Notes: generated by a model not told the origin, from the letters alone. Positions 34,051 to 43,560 are shown, counted from the stretch's first letter. The stretch is DNA of 54,334 nucleotides from an uncultured Saprospiraceae bacterium (GCA_938028705.1 CALIZI010000089.1:1-54334), one strand, 5' to 3'. Made by a program: numbers and translations.

Positions 34051-37000
34051 TTATTTTCCGAGTTCTATCCTAAGCAATTTTAAGGTATCATTGTTTTGTG
34101 CAATCACAAGATATTTATTTTCTTGAATTTTAATCGCTTGTATATCCTTCACCTGACTCACAGAAGGAAAATTTTGTAATGGTCTGATGCTCAATTTACG
34201 GTTTGTATCTGATGAAAGGAGCAAGGCACGCTCGCCGCTGTACGCGCCCATTTGCACATTCGCATCATCGTAATTGCCCATTAAAATGACGTGGTTTTTG
34301 CCGTTCATTTGAACAGTGTGGGCAGCATAAAGCGAAGTCCATTGCGCTCGTGCGGGCAGGTCTTCGCGCACATAATCACCGCCTTGATTCCAATAAATAC
34401 TATTCGCAAAGGTATTCACACGCAAACAATTTTTCATTTTTTTCTTAGGGAAAATATCATCAATATCGGCTTCCGAAAAATCTTTTGCATAGACAAATTT
34501 CTTTTTTATCAAAGGCAATTGTTCCTGCAATTCTTTTTTAGTGTGAAATGGTATTTCTTTATTTTTTACAAAATAGGTTAATAATTGTTCGCGCTTTCCA
34601 TTTCCGTCTAAATCTTCATAACACATCTTAAAAGGTTGATTATCAGAGGCTTTTAGGCGGCTATTCCAGCCTAAATTTCCGGCGATGATTTCTTGTTGCC
34701 CATCACCGTCCAAATCTACGGGGTATAGAAAGTTCCACCAACCTTTGTCCGAGTCTAACTCGCGCTCATAAGGTTCTTCTTTATCTATCAGCAAAACTTT
34801 CAGGTTATCCCACTCTGCCGCGATTAGAATGTGTTTACCAAGTCCATCCAAATCTGAAAATGTAGCATCTTTCACCAATCCTACTTTCCCCTGATTCGGC
34901 AAATAATTATTTTGAATCAAAAATTGCCCATTCCCTTGATTTACAGCAAAATAAGATTGCGGATTCTCCCCATACGCCCAGGGTTGCGCCCTTGCGCCAA
35001 AGAAAACATCCGGCAAATTATCCTCATTCACATCTAAGACCGCCAATGCACCGCAAGTCAGACGAATACCTTCAAATGCGTCAACCTGTTCCACCAAATC
35101 CCCGTTTTTTTGTCCCAAATACAAACGCGGTTGATTGTGAATACTGTTGAGTCGAAACTCATTTCCGCCATTCGCTACGAGTAAATCATTGATGCCATCA
35201 GCATTAAAATCTGCGATGTGTGCGCGGGTATTTTCGGGAATACTATCCGTGAGTAATGCCAAATCTTGCGCCTTTTCAAAACCATTTTCACGCTGATACC
35301 AAATTTCAGGACGTTCCAATTTTGCGCCACCCACGAAAATATCATCCCGTCCGTCACCGTTCAAATCACCAATCGCAAGGGCAGGACCTTCCGAAGAATT
35401 GGAGTGTGGAATCAAAACCTCGCGGTTAAATTCTACAAATGGATTTTCGCTATGTACGCTATTTAAGCCAAACTTTTCTTGTACTTCTTCAATGACTAAC
35501 TCATTATTATTCAATTGTTTAGACCAATTAAATTTTCCTTTCGCATCCGTATAATTTAAGGTCAATTTTCCGGCAGGAATGTTGGTTTTTACTTCAAATT
35601 TCCCATCAAACCATACAACCACAAGCGAATCCAACAATTCAGGTTCAATAATCGGATGCGGTACATGGCACGAAGCCTGAAAGCCACGCAAAGGCGAAAA
35701 ATAATGCGATTGTACTTCATTATTTTTATATAATAAAATATTCGTACCAATTCCATGACGATTTTTCGGCGCACCGTTTAGTGTAATTTGTGTAAATGAT
35801 TTATTGGATTTTTCTGCGCTTTGATTCACGTAAATGAAGGGTGTTTGGTCGATATTATTCACCACAATATCCAAGTCGCCATCATTATCCAAATCTGCCA
35901 CAATCGCGCTATTGGAGTAAGAAATTTCATCATCTGCGATGCGTTTTTCTGCATCGTCAAACATCAAATTTTCGCCTTGTAAAAAGAATTTATTGAGGAT
36001 TTTTATCTCCGGTATTTTGTCGATAAAAGTGAGTTCATCTTGCTTTATATGGTCAAATTGAATTTTGTATTTCAGGTCATTTCCCGACATAAAATCAATG
36101 TAATCCAAGTCATTCATACGTCGCGGAATACCGTTGGAAACAAACAAATCTTTGCGTCCGTTTTGGTCAAAATCTGCAAAAATTGCACTCCACGACCAGT
36201 CCGTAGCATGTACATTTGCATAGCGTCCAATGTCGATAAAATGATTGTGTTTTTGATTGATTTGTAAATGATTGCGAGGATATTGTTTGTGATAACCATA
36301 ACCCAATTTGAACTCAAAAGTATCGTCTTCACCTTCCGAGCGTTTGAGTATTTCCGGGTCTTCGGGCAACATATCCAGACTCACAATATCGGGCAACAAA
36401 TCATTATTCACATCCGCAATGTCAACACCCATCGTGAAGCGGCTCGTATAAGGCATTTGTGCAGGGAGTTCATCCGTAAATTTCAAGCCACCGCGATTGA
36501 TGTACAGGTAGTCGTTTTCATGAAAATCATTGCCCACATATATATCCGGCAAACCATCCAAATTGACATCGCCAAATGCCAAGCCTAATCCGTAACCCAA
36601 GACATTAGAATTGATGCCCGTTTGTGGCGTAACGTCTATGTAAGTGCCGTTTTTATTTTCGTAAATTTTATCTCCGCTAATGCTATCAATTTTTCCCAAA
36701 AAACTTTTACGCTGACCAAAAGTACCGTTGTGATGCAAGCTGTGATTCATCAAATACATATCCAAATCGCCATCCAAATCCATATCCAAAAATCCGGCTT
36801 GCGTACTCAAGCCTTTGAAATCAAGCCCATATTCTGCCGATTTTTCTTTATACGTAGGAATTTGATTATCATTTAATTTTTCATAGACAAAAAGCTTATT
36901 TGTACCGTCCAAATTGCGATACGTGCCTACTTGCGAGAGATAGACATCCAAATAACCGTCATTATTAATATCGACTAAAGAAACGCCCGTTGTCCATACA

Positions 37001-37332
37001 TTTTCGCCGCCGTCGATGCCCGTTTGTGCTGTGATATTCTCGAATTTTAGCTTGCCTTTATTGAGGTAAATTTGCTCTGCACCGAGATTGGAGGAAAAAA
37101 TTAAATCGGGCAAACCATCATTATTCAAATCGCCACAAGCCAAGCCGCCACCATTATAATAATACATGTAATTGAAGATATTGAGGTCGATATTGAGGGG
37201 CAAATCATTGGAGAAATCAATGCCGAGTGCAGTGCCATTCTTTTTGATGAATAGGGCGTCTTGTACAGTATTATCCGATTGACAAGTCGTGAAAATTATT
37301 ATAAATAAAAATAAATATTTTGTGTATTTCAT
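34051..37332 (-). CDS. FG-GAP/VCBS repeat lipoprotein with ASPIC/UnbV domain (paralogue 1)
   Basis: The 1,093-residue protein has a lipoprotein signal (lipobox FTTC, Cys17). It consists of FG-GAP/VCBS beta-propeller blades with calcium-type DxDxDG loops (DLNNDGLPDLI, DINNDGYLDVY, DMDLDGDLDMY, DVNLDGLPDIY and others through the chain). An ASPIC/UnbV module lies near 500-590 (GAPKNRHGIGTNILLY to AGKLTLNYTD), followed by more blades. This is the CRTAC1-like surface protein type common in Bacteroidota. Such proteins are thought to bind ligands at the cell surface; none is shown here. A paralogue of almost equal length is encoded at 38113-41403 and a symporter follows 39 bases downstream. Confidence 0.92.
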   Translation of the reverse strand: MKYTKYLFLFIIIFTTCQSDNTVQDALFIKKNGTALGIDFSNDLPLNIDLNIFNYMYYYNGGGLACGDLNNDGLPDLIFSSNLGAEQIYLNKGKLKFENITAQTGIDGGENVWTTGVSLVDINNDGYLDVYLSQVGTYRNLDGTNKLFVYEKLNDNQIPTYKEKSAEYGLDFKGLSTQAGFLDMDLDGDLDMYLMNHSLHHNGTFGQRKSFLGKIDSISGDKIYENKNGTYIDVTPQTGINSNVLGYGLGLAFGDVNLDGLPDIYVGNDFHENDYLYINRGGLKFTDELPAQMPYTSRFTMGVDIADVNNDLLPDIVSLDMLPEDPEILKRSEGEDDTFEFKLGYGYHKQYPRNHLQINQKHNHFIDIGRYANVHATDWSWSAIFADFDQNGRKDLFVSNGIPRRMNDLDYIDFMSGNDLKYKIQFDHIKQDELTFIDKIPEIKILNKFFLQGENLMFDDAEKRIADDEISYSNSAIVADLDNDGDLDIVVNNIDQTPFIYVNQSAEKSNKSFTQITLNGAPKNRHGIGTNILLYKNNEVQSHYFSPLRGFQASCHVPHPIIEPELLDSLVVVWFDGKFEVKTNIPAGKLTLNYTDAKGKFNWSKQLNNNELVIEEVQEKFGLNSVHSENPFVEFNREVLIPHSNSSEGPALAIGDLNGDGRDDIFVGGAKLERPEIWYQRENGFEKAQDLALLTDSIPENTRAHIADFNADGINDLLVANGGNEFRLNSIHNQPRLYLGQKNGDLVEQVDAFEGIRLTCGALAVLDVNEDNLPDVFFGARAQPWAYGENPQSYFAVNQGNGQFLIQNNYLPNQGKVGLVKDATFSDLDGLGKHILIAAEWDNLKVLLIDKEEPYERELDSDKGWWNFLYPVDLDGDGQQEIIAGNLGWNSRLKASDNQPFKMCYEDLDGNGKREQLLTYFVKNKEIPFHTKKELQEQLPLIKKKFVYAKDFSEADIDDIFPKKKMKNCLRVNTFANSIYWNQGGDYVREDLPARAQWTSLYAAHTVQMNGKNHVILMGNYDDANVQMGAYSGERALLLSSDTNRKLSIRPLQNFPSVSQVKDIQAIKIQENKYLVIAQNNDTLKLLRIELGK

Positions 37333-37471
37333 TGAAAATAAAAAACTTACTTAAACGTAGCGCGGCACTTCCAGTCCGCACACCGTAGAACGATGCTTCC
37401 AGCTCGTTCCACCTTAGTTTTGCAAAATATACGCGAGGCGCGGACTGGAAGTACCGCGCTACGTTATCGCG
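37333..37471. repeat. Inverted-repeat element with ACGTAGCGCGG ends
   Basis: ACGTAGCGCGGCACTTCC... (37355-37379) and its inverted partner (37440-37464) are 25-bp terminal repeats with one mismatch, around a 60-base core. An extra TAGCGCG end runs on at 37466-37474 into the stop codon of the SEC-C gene. Related single ends occur at 38133-38154 (inside a coding region), 43538-43560 and, more degenerate, 44391-44410. It fills the gap between the SEC-C gene and paralogue 1. Confidence 0.85.
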
Positions 37472-38053
37472 CTACATCAGGCAACATCTTTTATACTTCT
37501 TCCCACTACCGCAGGGGCAAGGGTCATTTCTGCGGATTTTATTGTCATTGCGTTGTGTTTTTTGTGAAGGATTTTTTTCGTAATATTCGGCTTTTAATTG
37601 CTTTATTTCCTCCTTAAGCTGTCGTTCTTCTTCTTTCGCTTGTTTTATTTCTTCTTTTAATTTTTCTGTTTCACTTTTATAGTACAAACTCTCAACCTCC
37701 AACTTTATTATATCGTGGCGCATACATAACATGTCATCAATATCTTCCTCTGATTTTTTTATTTCTTCCACCAAAAAAGCATAATTCGACGGTTCATCCA
37801 AAATTGATTTTTCATAATCATACCACACTACCGCGCCGTTTTTTTTGCCATTCAACATTACTTCAAACCTGACACTTGTACAATCACAATCCGGATTTTT
37901 ACAATAATAATCTACCAATTCATACTTATCATCTCCTTTGTGATACTCGAAATACTCCGTTTCGTAGAGACTTCCAAAACTTATCATCTTTGACATATTA
38001 TGAAGATGACTTGTATCAATTTCACCTATTCTGACTAACTCTTGTTCTTCCAT
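37472..38053 (-). CDS. SEC-C zinc-motif protein with coiled coil
   Basis: The 193-residue protein ends in a SEC-C motif, NDPCPCGSGKKYKRCC (176-191), a zinc-binding tail shared with SecA and many unrelated proteins. It is preceded by a Glu/Lys coiled coil (about 128-165) and by an N-terminal region with a second Cys cluster, CKNPDCDC, near 50-57. It may bind zinc and a protein partner. The stop codon TAG is the first part of a TAGCGCG repeat end, and the last residue before it (Met) directly abuts the repeat, so the natural end may have been lost. It lies between the two FG-GAP/ASPIC genes on the same strand. Confidence 0.85.
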   Translation of the reverse strand: MEEQELVRIGEIDTSHLHNMSKMISFGSLYETEYFEYHKGDDKYELVDYYCKNPDCDCTSVRFEVMLNGKKNGAVVWYDYEKSILDEPSNYAFLVEEIKKSEEDIDDMLCMRHDIIKLEVESLYYKSETEKLKEEIKQAKEEERQLKEEIKQLKAEYYEKNPSQKTQRNDNKIRRNDPCPCGSGKKYKRCCLM

Positions 38054-38112
38054 CTGTCATTTAATTAAAATAATTTATATAATATTAAATTTTAAGTGTA
38101 ATCTACTTAATG

Positions 38113-41100
38113 TTAATTTATTGAATATGGCACGAACTGGAAGTATCGCGCTACATCCCCATTCACACCAACCAAAAACCACGTCTCTTCCCCCACTTCG
38201 ATAGCCTTCAAATCCCGCATTTGCCCTGCGATATTCAAACCCGTTTTATCGGGTGTAAGATAAGAAAATTTACCCTCACCGTCATTCAATAAAACCTCGC
38301 CTTTAAAAGCATCAAGGCGCGAAAATTGCGGTTGCCAATCATAATCATTGCCCCCAAAAATCACATCCAAATCCCCGTCCGCATCCACATCCGCAAAGGT
38401 AGAGGCATGTATGGACGACCATTGAAATTGCATCGGCGTTTCGGCGCGAGTGTAGCTACCATCGGGCTGACTCAGGTAAATCGCTGACCGCAAATCAGTA
38501 GCTACACGCTTGCCTGCACCCTGCAATTGTGCTTTGCTAAAAAGGTCGCGCATCGACTTGGTGGCGTAGTCTTTATGTTGGATGCCTTTCTTTTTTATTT
38601 CCACGATTTGGTCTGCCAAATCCTTTTTTAATGCCACCGGAAAATCCTTGCCATCGGTGCGTTTGCAGAGGATTTTATCAACGGTTTTGTTATTGTCAAA
38701 ATCATTTATCCAGAGGGTGTAGGCTTCGTCATCATTGAGCGTGAGATAGGCATTTTCGCCATAATTTCCGAGTAGATAATCGGGTTTTCCGTCGTCATTC
38801 AAATCGGCTGTGGCGATGTGATTATACCAACCCGTCATTTCACCGAGATAATTTTCTTCCCAAGTTATTTTTCCATTTTCGGCGAATATACGCATCGGAC
38901 TCATCCATTCACCCAGCAAAATAATTGACTGATTATCAGTAGATAAAGTCGCGTCTGTCACCATTCCGATACCTTTAAATGAGTTGGTTAATTGTACCGA
39001 AACTTCTTTGAAATTTCCTTTTCCATCATTTTCATATAAAAAATGTGGTGGTTTGAATCCGTAATTTTGCGGTACGCTACGCGAAAAAACGAAGAGGTCG
39101 ATGTCATCGTCTTGGTCGAAATCCCAAGCAATGATTTTTGAGGTGTTCATGGTTGTTTTGTTGGTCATTCCGCTATAATATTCAAACGTTCCTTGTCCGT
39201 TATTTCGGTAAATTCTATCGGATAAAAAAAGCGAATTGGGCGAGTCAAAATTACCGCCACCGCCGACCACCAAATCCAAATCGCCATCGCCGTCCACATC
39301 CGTCAAGGCAGAGGCAGTATCTTCAAATTTTAAATGTTTTTCGAGGGCAGCTTGTTGCGTTTTTTGGAATGTTTTATCCGGTTTTTGTAGTAAAATTTTG
39401 GCAGGTTCAAAACGTGCGCCACCGATAAAAATATCCTCTAAACCATCACCATTTACATCGCCGACTGCGAGGGTTGGTCCTTCTTTGGAAAGCATACGGT
39501 ATGCGCCGCGTTCTTCGTAAAAATCAATATGGTCGTCCTCTTTTTGCGTGGTATTTTCTAATTTTTTTGTTTGGAAAATGGGTTTATTTTTATTTTTTAA
39601 AAAATTATATGCTAATGTATTTTCGTAATTAATGTTGATAATTGTTTCCTTAAATTCACCGCGAATGACGCTTTTCTCATTCACATTCCAAAAGACCTGA
39701 ATAGAGTCTATCTCGCTCGAATTTAAGCCAAAATGAAGTCTATGGTCAATGGAAGATTGAAAGCCACGCGCAGCTTGCATTTCTTGTGTAAATTGTTGAT
39801 TATCAGACCAAATAATAACTTTTGCACCGATAGCATCGGGGTTTTTCGTGCTGCCTTTGAGTTGGATAAGCGTACCTTTTGTGTCGCTTTCATTTCGGAA
39901 AATACCAAGCGGCTGATTGACATTATTGATGATTAAATCCAAGTCACCGTCATTATCAAAATCGGCATAGGCTGCGCCATTGCTGAAGGTTTTTTGGTCG
40001 AGTCCCCAAGTGGCGGTGGCATCTTCAAATTGATTGCCTTTCGCGTTTTTGAAAATTTTATTGCTAATCGGCACGGAGGGCATTTCGCCGATGACTTCGT
40101 TCATTTCTTGCTTATTTCCGGTGAGTGCCATTTTCTGCAAGACCTCATTGGCGAAGAAATCCATAAAGTCTAAATCAATCACATCATGGTAAATGCCATT
40201 GCAAACGAGTAGGTCGTTCCAACCGTCATTATCGGCATCAAAAATGAGTGCGCCCCAAGACCAATCCGTCGCCGCTACGCCCGAAAATTGAGCAATTTCT
40301 GCAAAGCGATTACCTTGATTAATTTGGAGGGTATTGTGCATATATTGGTGGTAAAAACCTTTGCTGACTTTGAGTTTGCGGAGGTTGATATCGTCGAATG
40401 AAGCGGTGGTTTTGACCCGATATTCATCATAAGGCAACATATCGGTCACGAAAATATCGACCTGACCATCGCGGTTGACATCGCGTATATCTGCGCCCAT
40501 CGAACTGTGTGAAATGTGGTCAAAATACTGTTCCAATTCTTCCGAAAATGTACCGTCTTGCTGATTGATATAGAGATAATCGCGCTCGAAAAAATCATTG
40601 GAAATATAAATATCTTCGTACATATCACCATTCATATCCGCTACCGAAACGCCCAAGCCAAAGCCTATTAAACTCTGATAAATACCCGCCACTTCGGAAG
40701 CATCCGTGTATGTTCCATTATCATTTCTAAAAAATTTATCGCCACCGCCTTTCAAGAAATCTGCCACGTCCCAATCGCTGTATTTGAGGTCGCGTTTGTT
40801 GGAATAATTGAGGGTATTTGTCGGAATAAATGAGTTGTTGACGAGGTACATATCGAGGTCGCCGTCTTTATCATAATCGAAAAAAGAAGCGTGGGTGGAG
40901 TAGCCCGTATCATTGAGTCCGTAGTCGGCGGCTTGCTCTTTGAATGTTAAGTTTTTTTGATTGATAAATAGCTTATTTTCAGGTTGTTTTCCTTTTTTAT
41001 AACCTGCATTGCAGATGTAAATATCTTGCCAGCCATCGGCATTAATATCCACAATGGTCACGCCTGTACTCCACATATCAGGCAAGGCGATTCCTGCGGA

Positions 41101-41403
41101 TTCGGTGATATTTTCAAACTCAAAATTGCCTTTATTTCGATAGATTTGGTTGGCACTCATATTGGCAGTGAGGACGAGGTCGGGCAAGCCGTCATTATCG
41201 AAATCGCCGATGCCTACGCCGCCGCCATTATAAAAATTTCGGTAGGTGAAGATGTTGAGTTCTTCAGTATTTTGAATGGTATTGGTGAATTGAATACCAC
41301 ATTCCGCCGGACTGACTGCGCGAAATAAAGGTGGCGTGCTTTCTTCATTTTGACAGGAAAAAAATAAAAGAAGTAGTAGCGGTAGGATGTATTTTTTCAC
41401 CAT
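38113..41403 (-). CDS. FG-GAP/VCBS repeat lipoprotein with ASPIC/UnbV domain (paralogue 2)
   Basis: The 1,096-residue protein has lipobox FFSC (Cys17), repeated calcium-type blades (DFDNDGLPDLV, DINADGWQDIY, DYDKDGDLDMY, DMNGDMYEDIY, DVNGDGLEDIF), and an ASPIC/UnbV module near 510-600 (GSTKNPDAIGAKVIIW). It is a close relative of the 34051-37332 product along the full length, so the pair probably arose by duplication. The last residues, VARYFQFVP, are encoded by a TAGCGCG-type repeat end (38133-38154), so the C-terminus has been remade by an insertion. It is the first gene of the probable operon; an inverted-repeat element and a TAACTTTG box lie upstream. Confidence 0.92.
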   Translation of the reverse strand: MVKKYILPLLLLLFFSCQNEESTPPLFRAVSPAECGIQFTNTIQNTEELNIFTYRNFYNGGGVGIGDFDNDGLPDLVLTANMSANQIYRNKGNFEFENITESAGIALPDMWSTGVTIVDINADGWQDIYICNAGYKKGKQPENKLFINQKNLTFKEQAADYGLNDTGYSTHASFFDYDKDGDLDMYLVNNSFIPTNTLNYSNKRDLKYSDWDVADFLKGGGDKFFRNDNGTYTDASEVAGIYQSLIGFGLGVSVADMNGDMYEDIYISNDFFERDYLYINQQDGTFSEELEQYFDHISHSSMGADIRDVNRDGQVDIFVTDMLPYDEYRVKTTASFDDINLRKLKVSKGFYHQYMHNTLQINQGNRFAEIAQFSGVAATDWSWGALIFDADNDGWNDLLVCNGIYHDVIDLDFMDFFANEVLQKMALTGNKQEMNEVIGEMPSVPISNKIFKNAKGNQFEDATATWGLDQKTFSNGAAYADFDNDGDLDLIINNVNQPLGIFRNESDTKGTLIQLKGSTKNPDAIGAKVIIWSDNQQFTQEMQAARGFQSSIDHRLHFGLNSSEIDSIQVFWNVNEKSVIRGEFKETIININYENTLAYNFLKNKNKPIFQTKKLENTTQKEDDHIDFYEERGAYRMLSKEGPTLAVGDVNGDGLEDIFIGGARFEPAKILLQKPDKTFQKTQQAALEKHLKFEDTASALTDVDGDGDLDLVVGGGGNFDSPNSLFLSDRIYRNNGQGTFEYYSGMTNKTTMNTSKIIAWDFDQDDDIDLFVFSRSVPQNYGFKPPHFLYENDGKGNFKEVSVQLTNSFKGIGMVTDATLSTDNQSIILLGEWMSPMRIFAENGKITWEENYLGEMTGWYNHIATADLNDDGKPDYLLGNYGENAYLTLNDDEAYTLWINDFDNNKTVDKILCKRTDGKDFPVALKKDLADQIVEIKKKGIQHKDYATKSMRDLFSKAQLQGAGKRVATDLRSAIYLSQPDGSYTRAETPMQFQWSSIHASTFADVDADGDLDVIFGGNDYDWQPQFSRLDAFKGEVLLNDGEGKFSYLTPDKTGLNIAGQMRDLKAIEVGEETWFLVGVNGDVARYFQFVPYSIN
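38133..38154. repeat. TAGCGCG repeat end inside a coding region
   Basis: The 22 bases match the ends of the 37355-37464 element (GTAGCGCG followed by ACTTCCAG, minus strand) with two substitutions and lie within the last fifteen codons of the FG-GAP/ASPIC paralogue 2. They are read as VARYFQF. Confidence 0.8.
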
Positions 41404-41444
41404 TGATTTAGCGATTCGTTTGATTCATTTTCATAAGAAATAAT

Positions 41445-41607
41445 GGCATGTTTAATTTGTCGTAAAAGTAGTTGACACTTTTTCACGCAGAGTTCGCAGA
41501 GGGTTAATTATCAAATCTCTGCGACCTCTGCGTTCTCCGCGTGATTTATTCAATTTGGAGCGTTTGCTACATTGCAAAAAAGTGTCAACCGCATTTCTAA
41601 ACATGCC
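41445..41607. repeat. Inverted-repeat element E2 (GGCATGTTTA family, core 2)
   Basis: The left end GGCATGTTTAATTT... with GTTGACACT (41445-41479, 35 bases) and the inverted right end GGCATGTTTAGAAA... with GTTGACACT (41607-41581, 27 bases) are the same long and short ends as in E1 (648-838), in the opposite order. The core differs: here it is a CGCAGAG palindrome (41484-41544), like that inside the MITE at 19275-19442. Confidence 0.75.
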
Positions 41608-41622
41608 GAAATATTGTAAAAA

Positions 41623-41630
41623 CAAAGTTA
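41623..41630 (-). promoter_or_regulatory. Putative -7 box (TAACTTTG) upstream of E2
   Basis: The minus strand reads TAACTTTG, fitting TAnnTTTG. It would start transcription of paralogue 2 about 220 bases before its ATG, placing the E2 inverted repeat in the 5' leader. Confidence 0.35.
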
Positions 41631-41842
41631 GGGAAACATATTGAGAAAGCCATGCAGGAACAGGAATTAAGCGCATCAAATACCACTCAGATTATAAGGT
41701 GTGATTTACAAAAAATATCAAATAACGAATTTCTCTTTTTTTTAATAATTCTTGCTTAACTTTAGGTAAATTTCGGAATATTTCAAACGAATTTATCTGT
41801 TTTATCTTCGCCCTGTTTTACGTTATAATTTTTCGCTATGCG

Positions 41843-42106
41843 AAAAAAAGATTGCGTTCGATTAAAGTATGGAATAGTCGGCAGACGAAGGATTTGATTA
41901 AAATTGGTGATTTGACTATCCAAATATGCCTTATTTACAACGGGATTCGTCTGACGACAGCGGAATTTGCTTGCGGAAAAAGATTGCGTTCGATTAAAGT
42001 ATGGAGTAGTCGGCAGACGAAGTTTTTTATAAAAATTGGTGATTTGACTATTCAAATATGCCATATTTACAACGGGATTCGTCTGACGACAACGGAATTT
42101 GCTTAA
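41843..42106. repeat. Two tandem copies of a 132-bp unit
   Basis: The unit from about 41845 (AGATTGCGTTCGATTAAAG) to about 41976 is repeated at 41977-42106 with a few substitutions; the exact period is 132 bases, a multiple of three. Open frames pass through both copies on both strands (minus 41783-42064, plus 41852-42106), but the 44-residue peptide repeat has no family resemblance and the frames lack starts with any support. It precedes the MFS gene by about 60 bases. Confidence 0.8.
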
Positions 42107-42163
42107 AAATAATCATTGATTCACATTACATTCCCCTTAAATTTACATAAACAAACACACATT

Positions 42164-43534
42164 ATGGCAAATAAAAGTGGCAGCCAACTCGGCTACTGGT
42201 CAATGACAGTAGCCGTTGCCGGATTTTTATTCGGTTTCGACACCGTAGTTATTTCCGGTGCAAACCTCCCGATAAAAGAACTTTGGAATACCACGCCCTT
42301 CTTTCATGGGACATTCATCATGTCGATGGCATTATGGGGAACGGTACTCGGCGCATTATTCGGCAGTATTCCGATGGATAGGATAGGCAGAAAAAAGACC
42401 TTGTTTTGGATAGGCATACTTTTTCTCGTCTCGGCTTTAGGCTCGGCACTCGCGCCCGACCCTTATTCGTTTTCGTTTTTCCGTTTCATTGGTGGAGTGG
42501 GGGTAGGTGCATCGTCATTGGCGGCTCCGGCGTATATTTCCGAAATCGCACCAAAGACAAATCGCGGACGCATGGTCGCGCTTTATCAATTTATGCTGGT
42601 TTTTGGGATATTTATTGCCTTCTTTTCCAATTACTTACTAAAAGGCGTGGGCGGTGCAAATGATTGGCGTTGGATGTTGGGCGTAGAGGCAATTCCGGCA
42701 TTATTATATTGCATTATGATTCTTGGTGTGCCGAATAGTCCGCGTTGGTTGGCTATCAAACGCAAGGACGACGAGGGCGCACTCAAGGTATTGCGCGGCT
42801 TGTACGAGGAGCAAGAAGCCCAAACCGTACTCGCCGAAATCAAAGCCGACGACTTGGCAGGTGCTAACGCAACAAACACCGGTTTGTTTTCGGGCAAATA
42901 TTCTACGCCGCTTACTTTGGCATTTATACTGGCATTTTTCAACCAACTTTCGGGCATCAATTTCATCCTATATTACGCGCCTGAAATATTAGCCAAAGCC
43001 GGACTTGCCGCCAAAGAATCCCTTCTAAATTCGATTTCCATTGGCGGGGTCAATCTCTTATTTACGATGTTGGGCATGATACTCATTGACAGATTGGGGC
43101 GCAAACAACTGATGCTCATCGGCTCGGTCGGATATATCGCCGGGCTTCTGGGCGTGGCTTGGGCATTTTATGCGGCAGCATCGCCGACCTTATTATTGGT
43201 ATTTATTTTACTCTTTATTGCTTCACATGCTATTGGTCAGGGGGCGGTGATTTGGGTGTTTATTTCCGAAATATTCCCCAATAAAGTTCGTGCATTCGGG
43301 CAGTCGTGGGGCTGTGGTACGCATTGGGTTTTTGCGGCAATCATCACTTTACTCGGTCCCGTTGTACTTGATATTTTTAGCGTGAATCCGTGGCCTATTT
43401 TCGCCTTTTTTGCAGGTATGATGGTACTACAATTATTGTGGACAATCTTCTTTATGCCGGAAACGAAAGGGAAATCATTGGAAGAATTGGAACGACAACT
43501 TGTGAAGTCAGATAAGGATTTGGCGAAAGTATAA
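42164..43534 (+). CDS. MFS sugar porter
   Basis: The open frame starts at 42116, but MANKSGSQLGYWSM at 42164 matches the usual sugar porter start, giving 456 residues. It has twelve membrane helices and the sugar porter signatures: FLFGFDTVVISGA in helix 1 (about 21-33), DRIGRKK (about 87-93), PNSPRWLA (about 190-197), DRLGRKQ in the second half, and PETKGKSLEELE at the C-terminus. It moves a monosaccharide such as fructose, glucose or xylose into the cell, normally with protons. With the GH32 gene on the same strand 950 bases further on, fructose is the best guess. The tandem 132-bp repeat lies upstream. Confidence 0.92.
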   Translation: MANKSGSQLGYWSMTVAVAGFLFGFDTVVISGANLPIKELWNTTPFFHGTFIMSMALWGTVLGALFGSIPMDRIGRKKTLFWIGILFLVSALGSALAPDPYSFSFFRFIGGVGVGASSLAAPAYISEIAPKTNRGRMVALYQFMLVFGIFIAFFSNYLLKGVGGANDWRWMLGVEAIPALLYCIMILGVPNSPRWLAIKRKDDEGALKVLRGLYEEQEAQTVLAEIKADDLAGANATNTGLFSGKYSTPLTLAFILAFFNQLSGINFILYYAPEILAKAGLAAKESLLNSISIGGVNLLFTMLGMILIDRLGRKQLMLIGSVGYIAGLLGVAWAFYAAASPTLLLVFILLFIASHAIGQGAVIWVFISEIFPNKVRAFGQSWGCGTHWVFAAIITLLGPVVLDIFSVNPWPIFAFFAGMMVLQLLWTIFFMPETKGKSLEELERQLVKSDKDLAKV

Positions 43535-43537
43535 ACG

Positions 43538-43560
43538 TAGCGCGGTGCTTCCAGCCCGCG
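43538..43560. repeat. Single TAGCGCG repeat end
   Basis: CGTAGCGCGGTGCTTCCAG begins four bases after the MFS stop codon and matches the ends of the 37355-37464 element. No inverted partner is nearby; a degenerate direct copy occurs at 44391-44410. Confidence 0.65.

Noticed and set aside
41783-42064. 93-codon minus-strand frame made of a repeated 44-residue peptide (and an 84-codon frame on the other strand)
   Set aside because: Both arise because the tandem repeat period is a multiple of three; I see no start support or family match.
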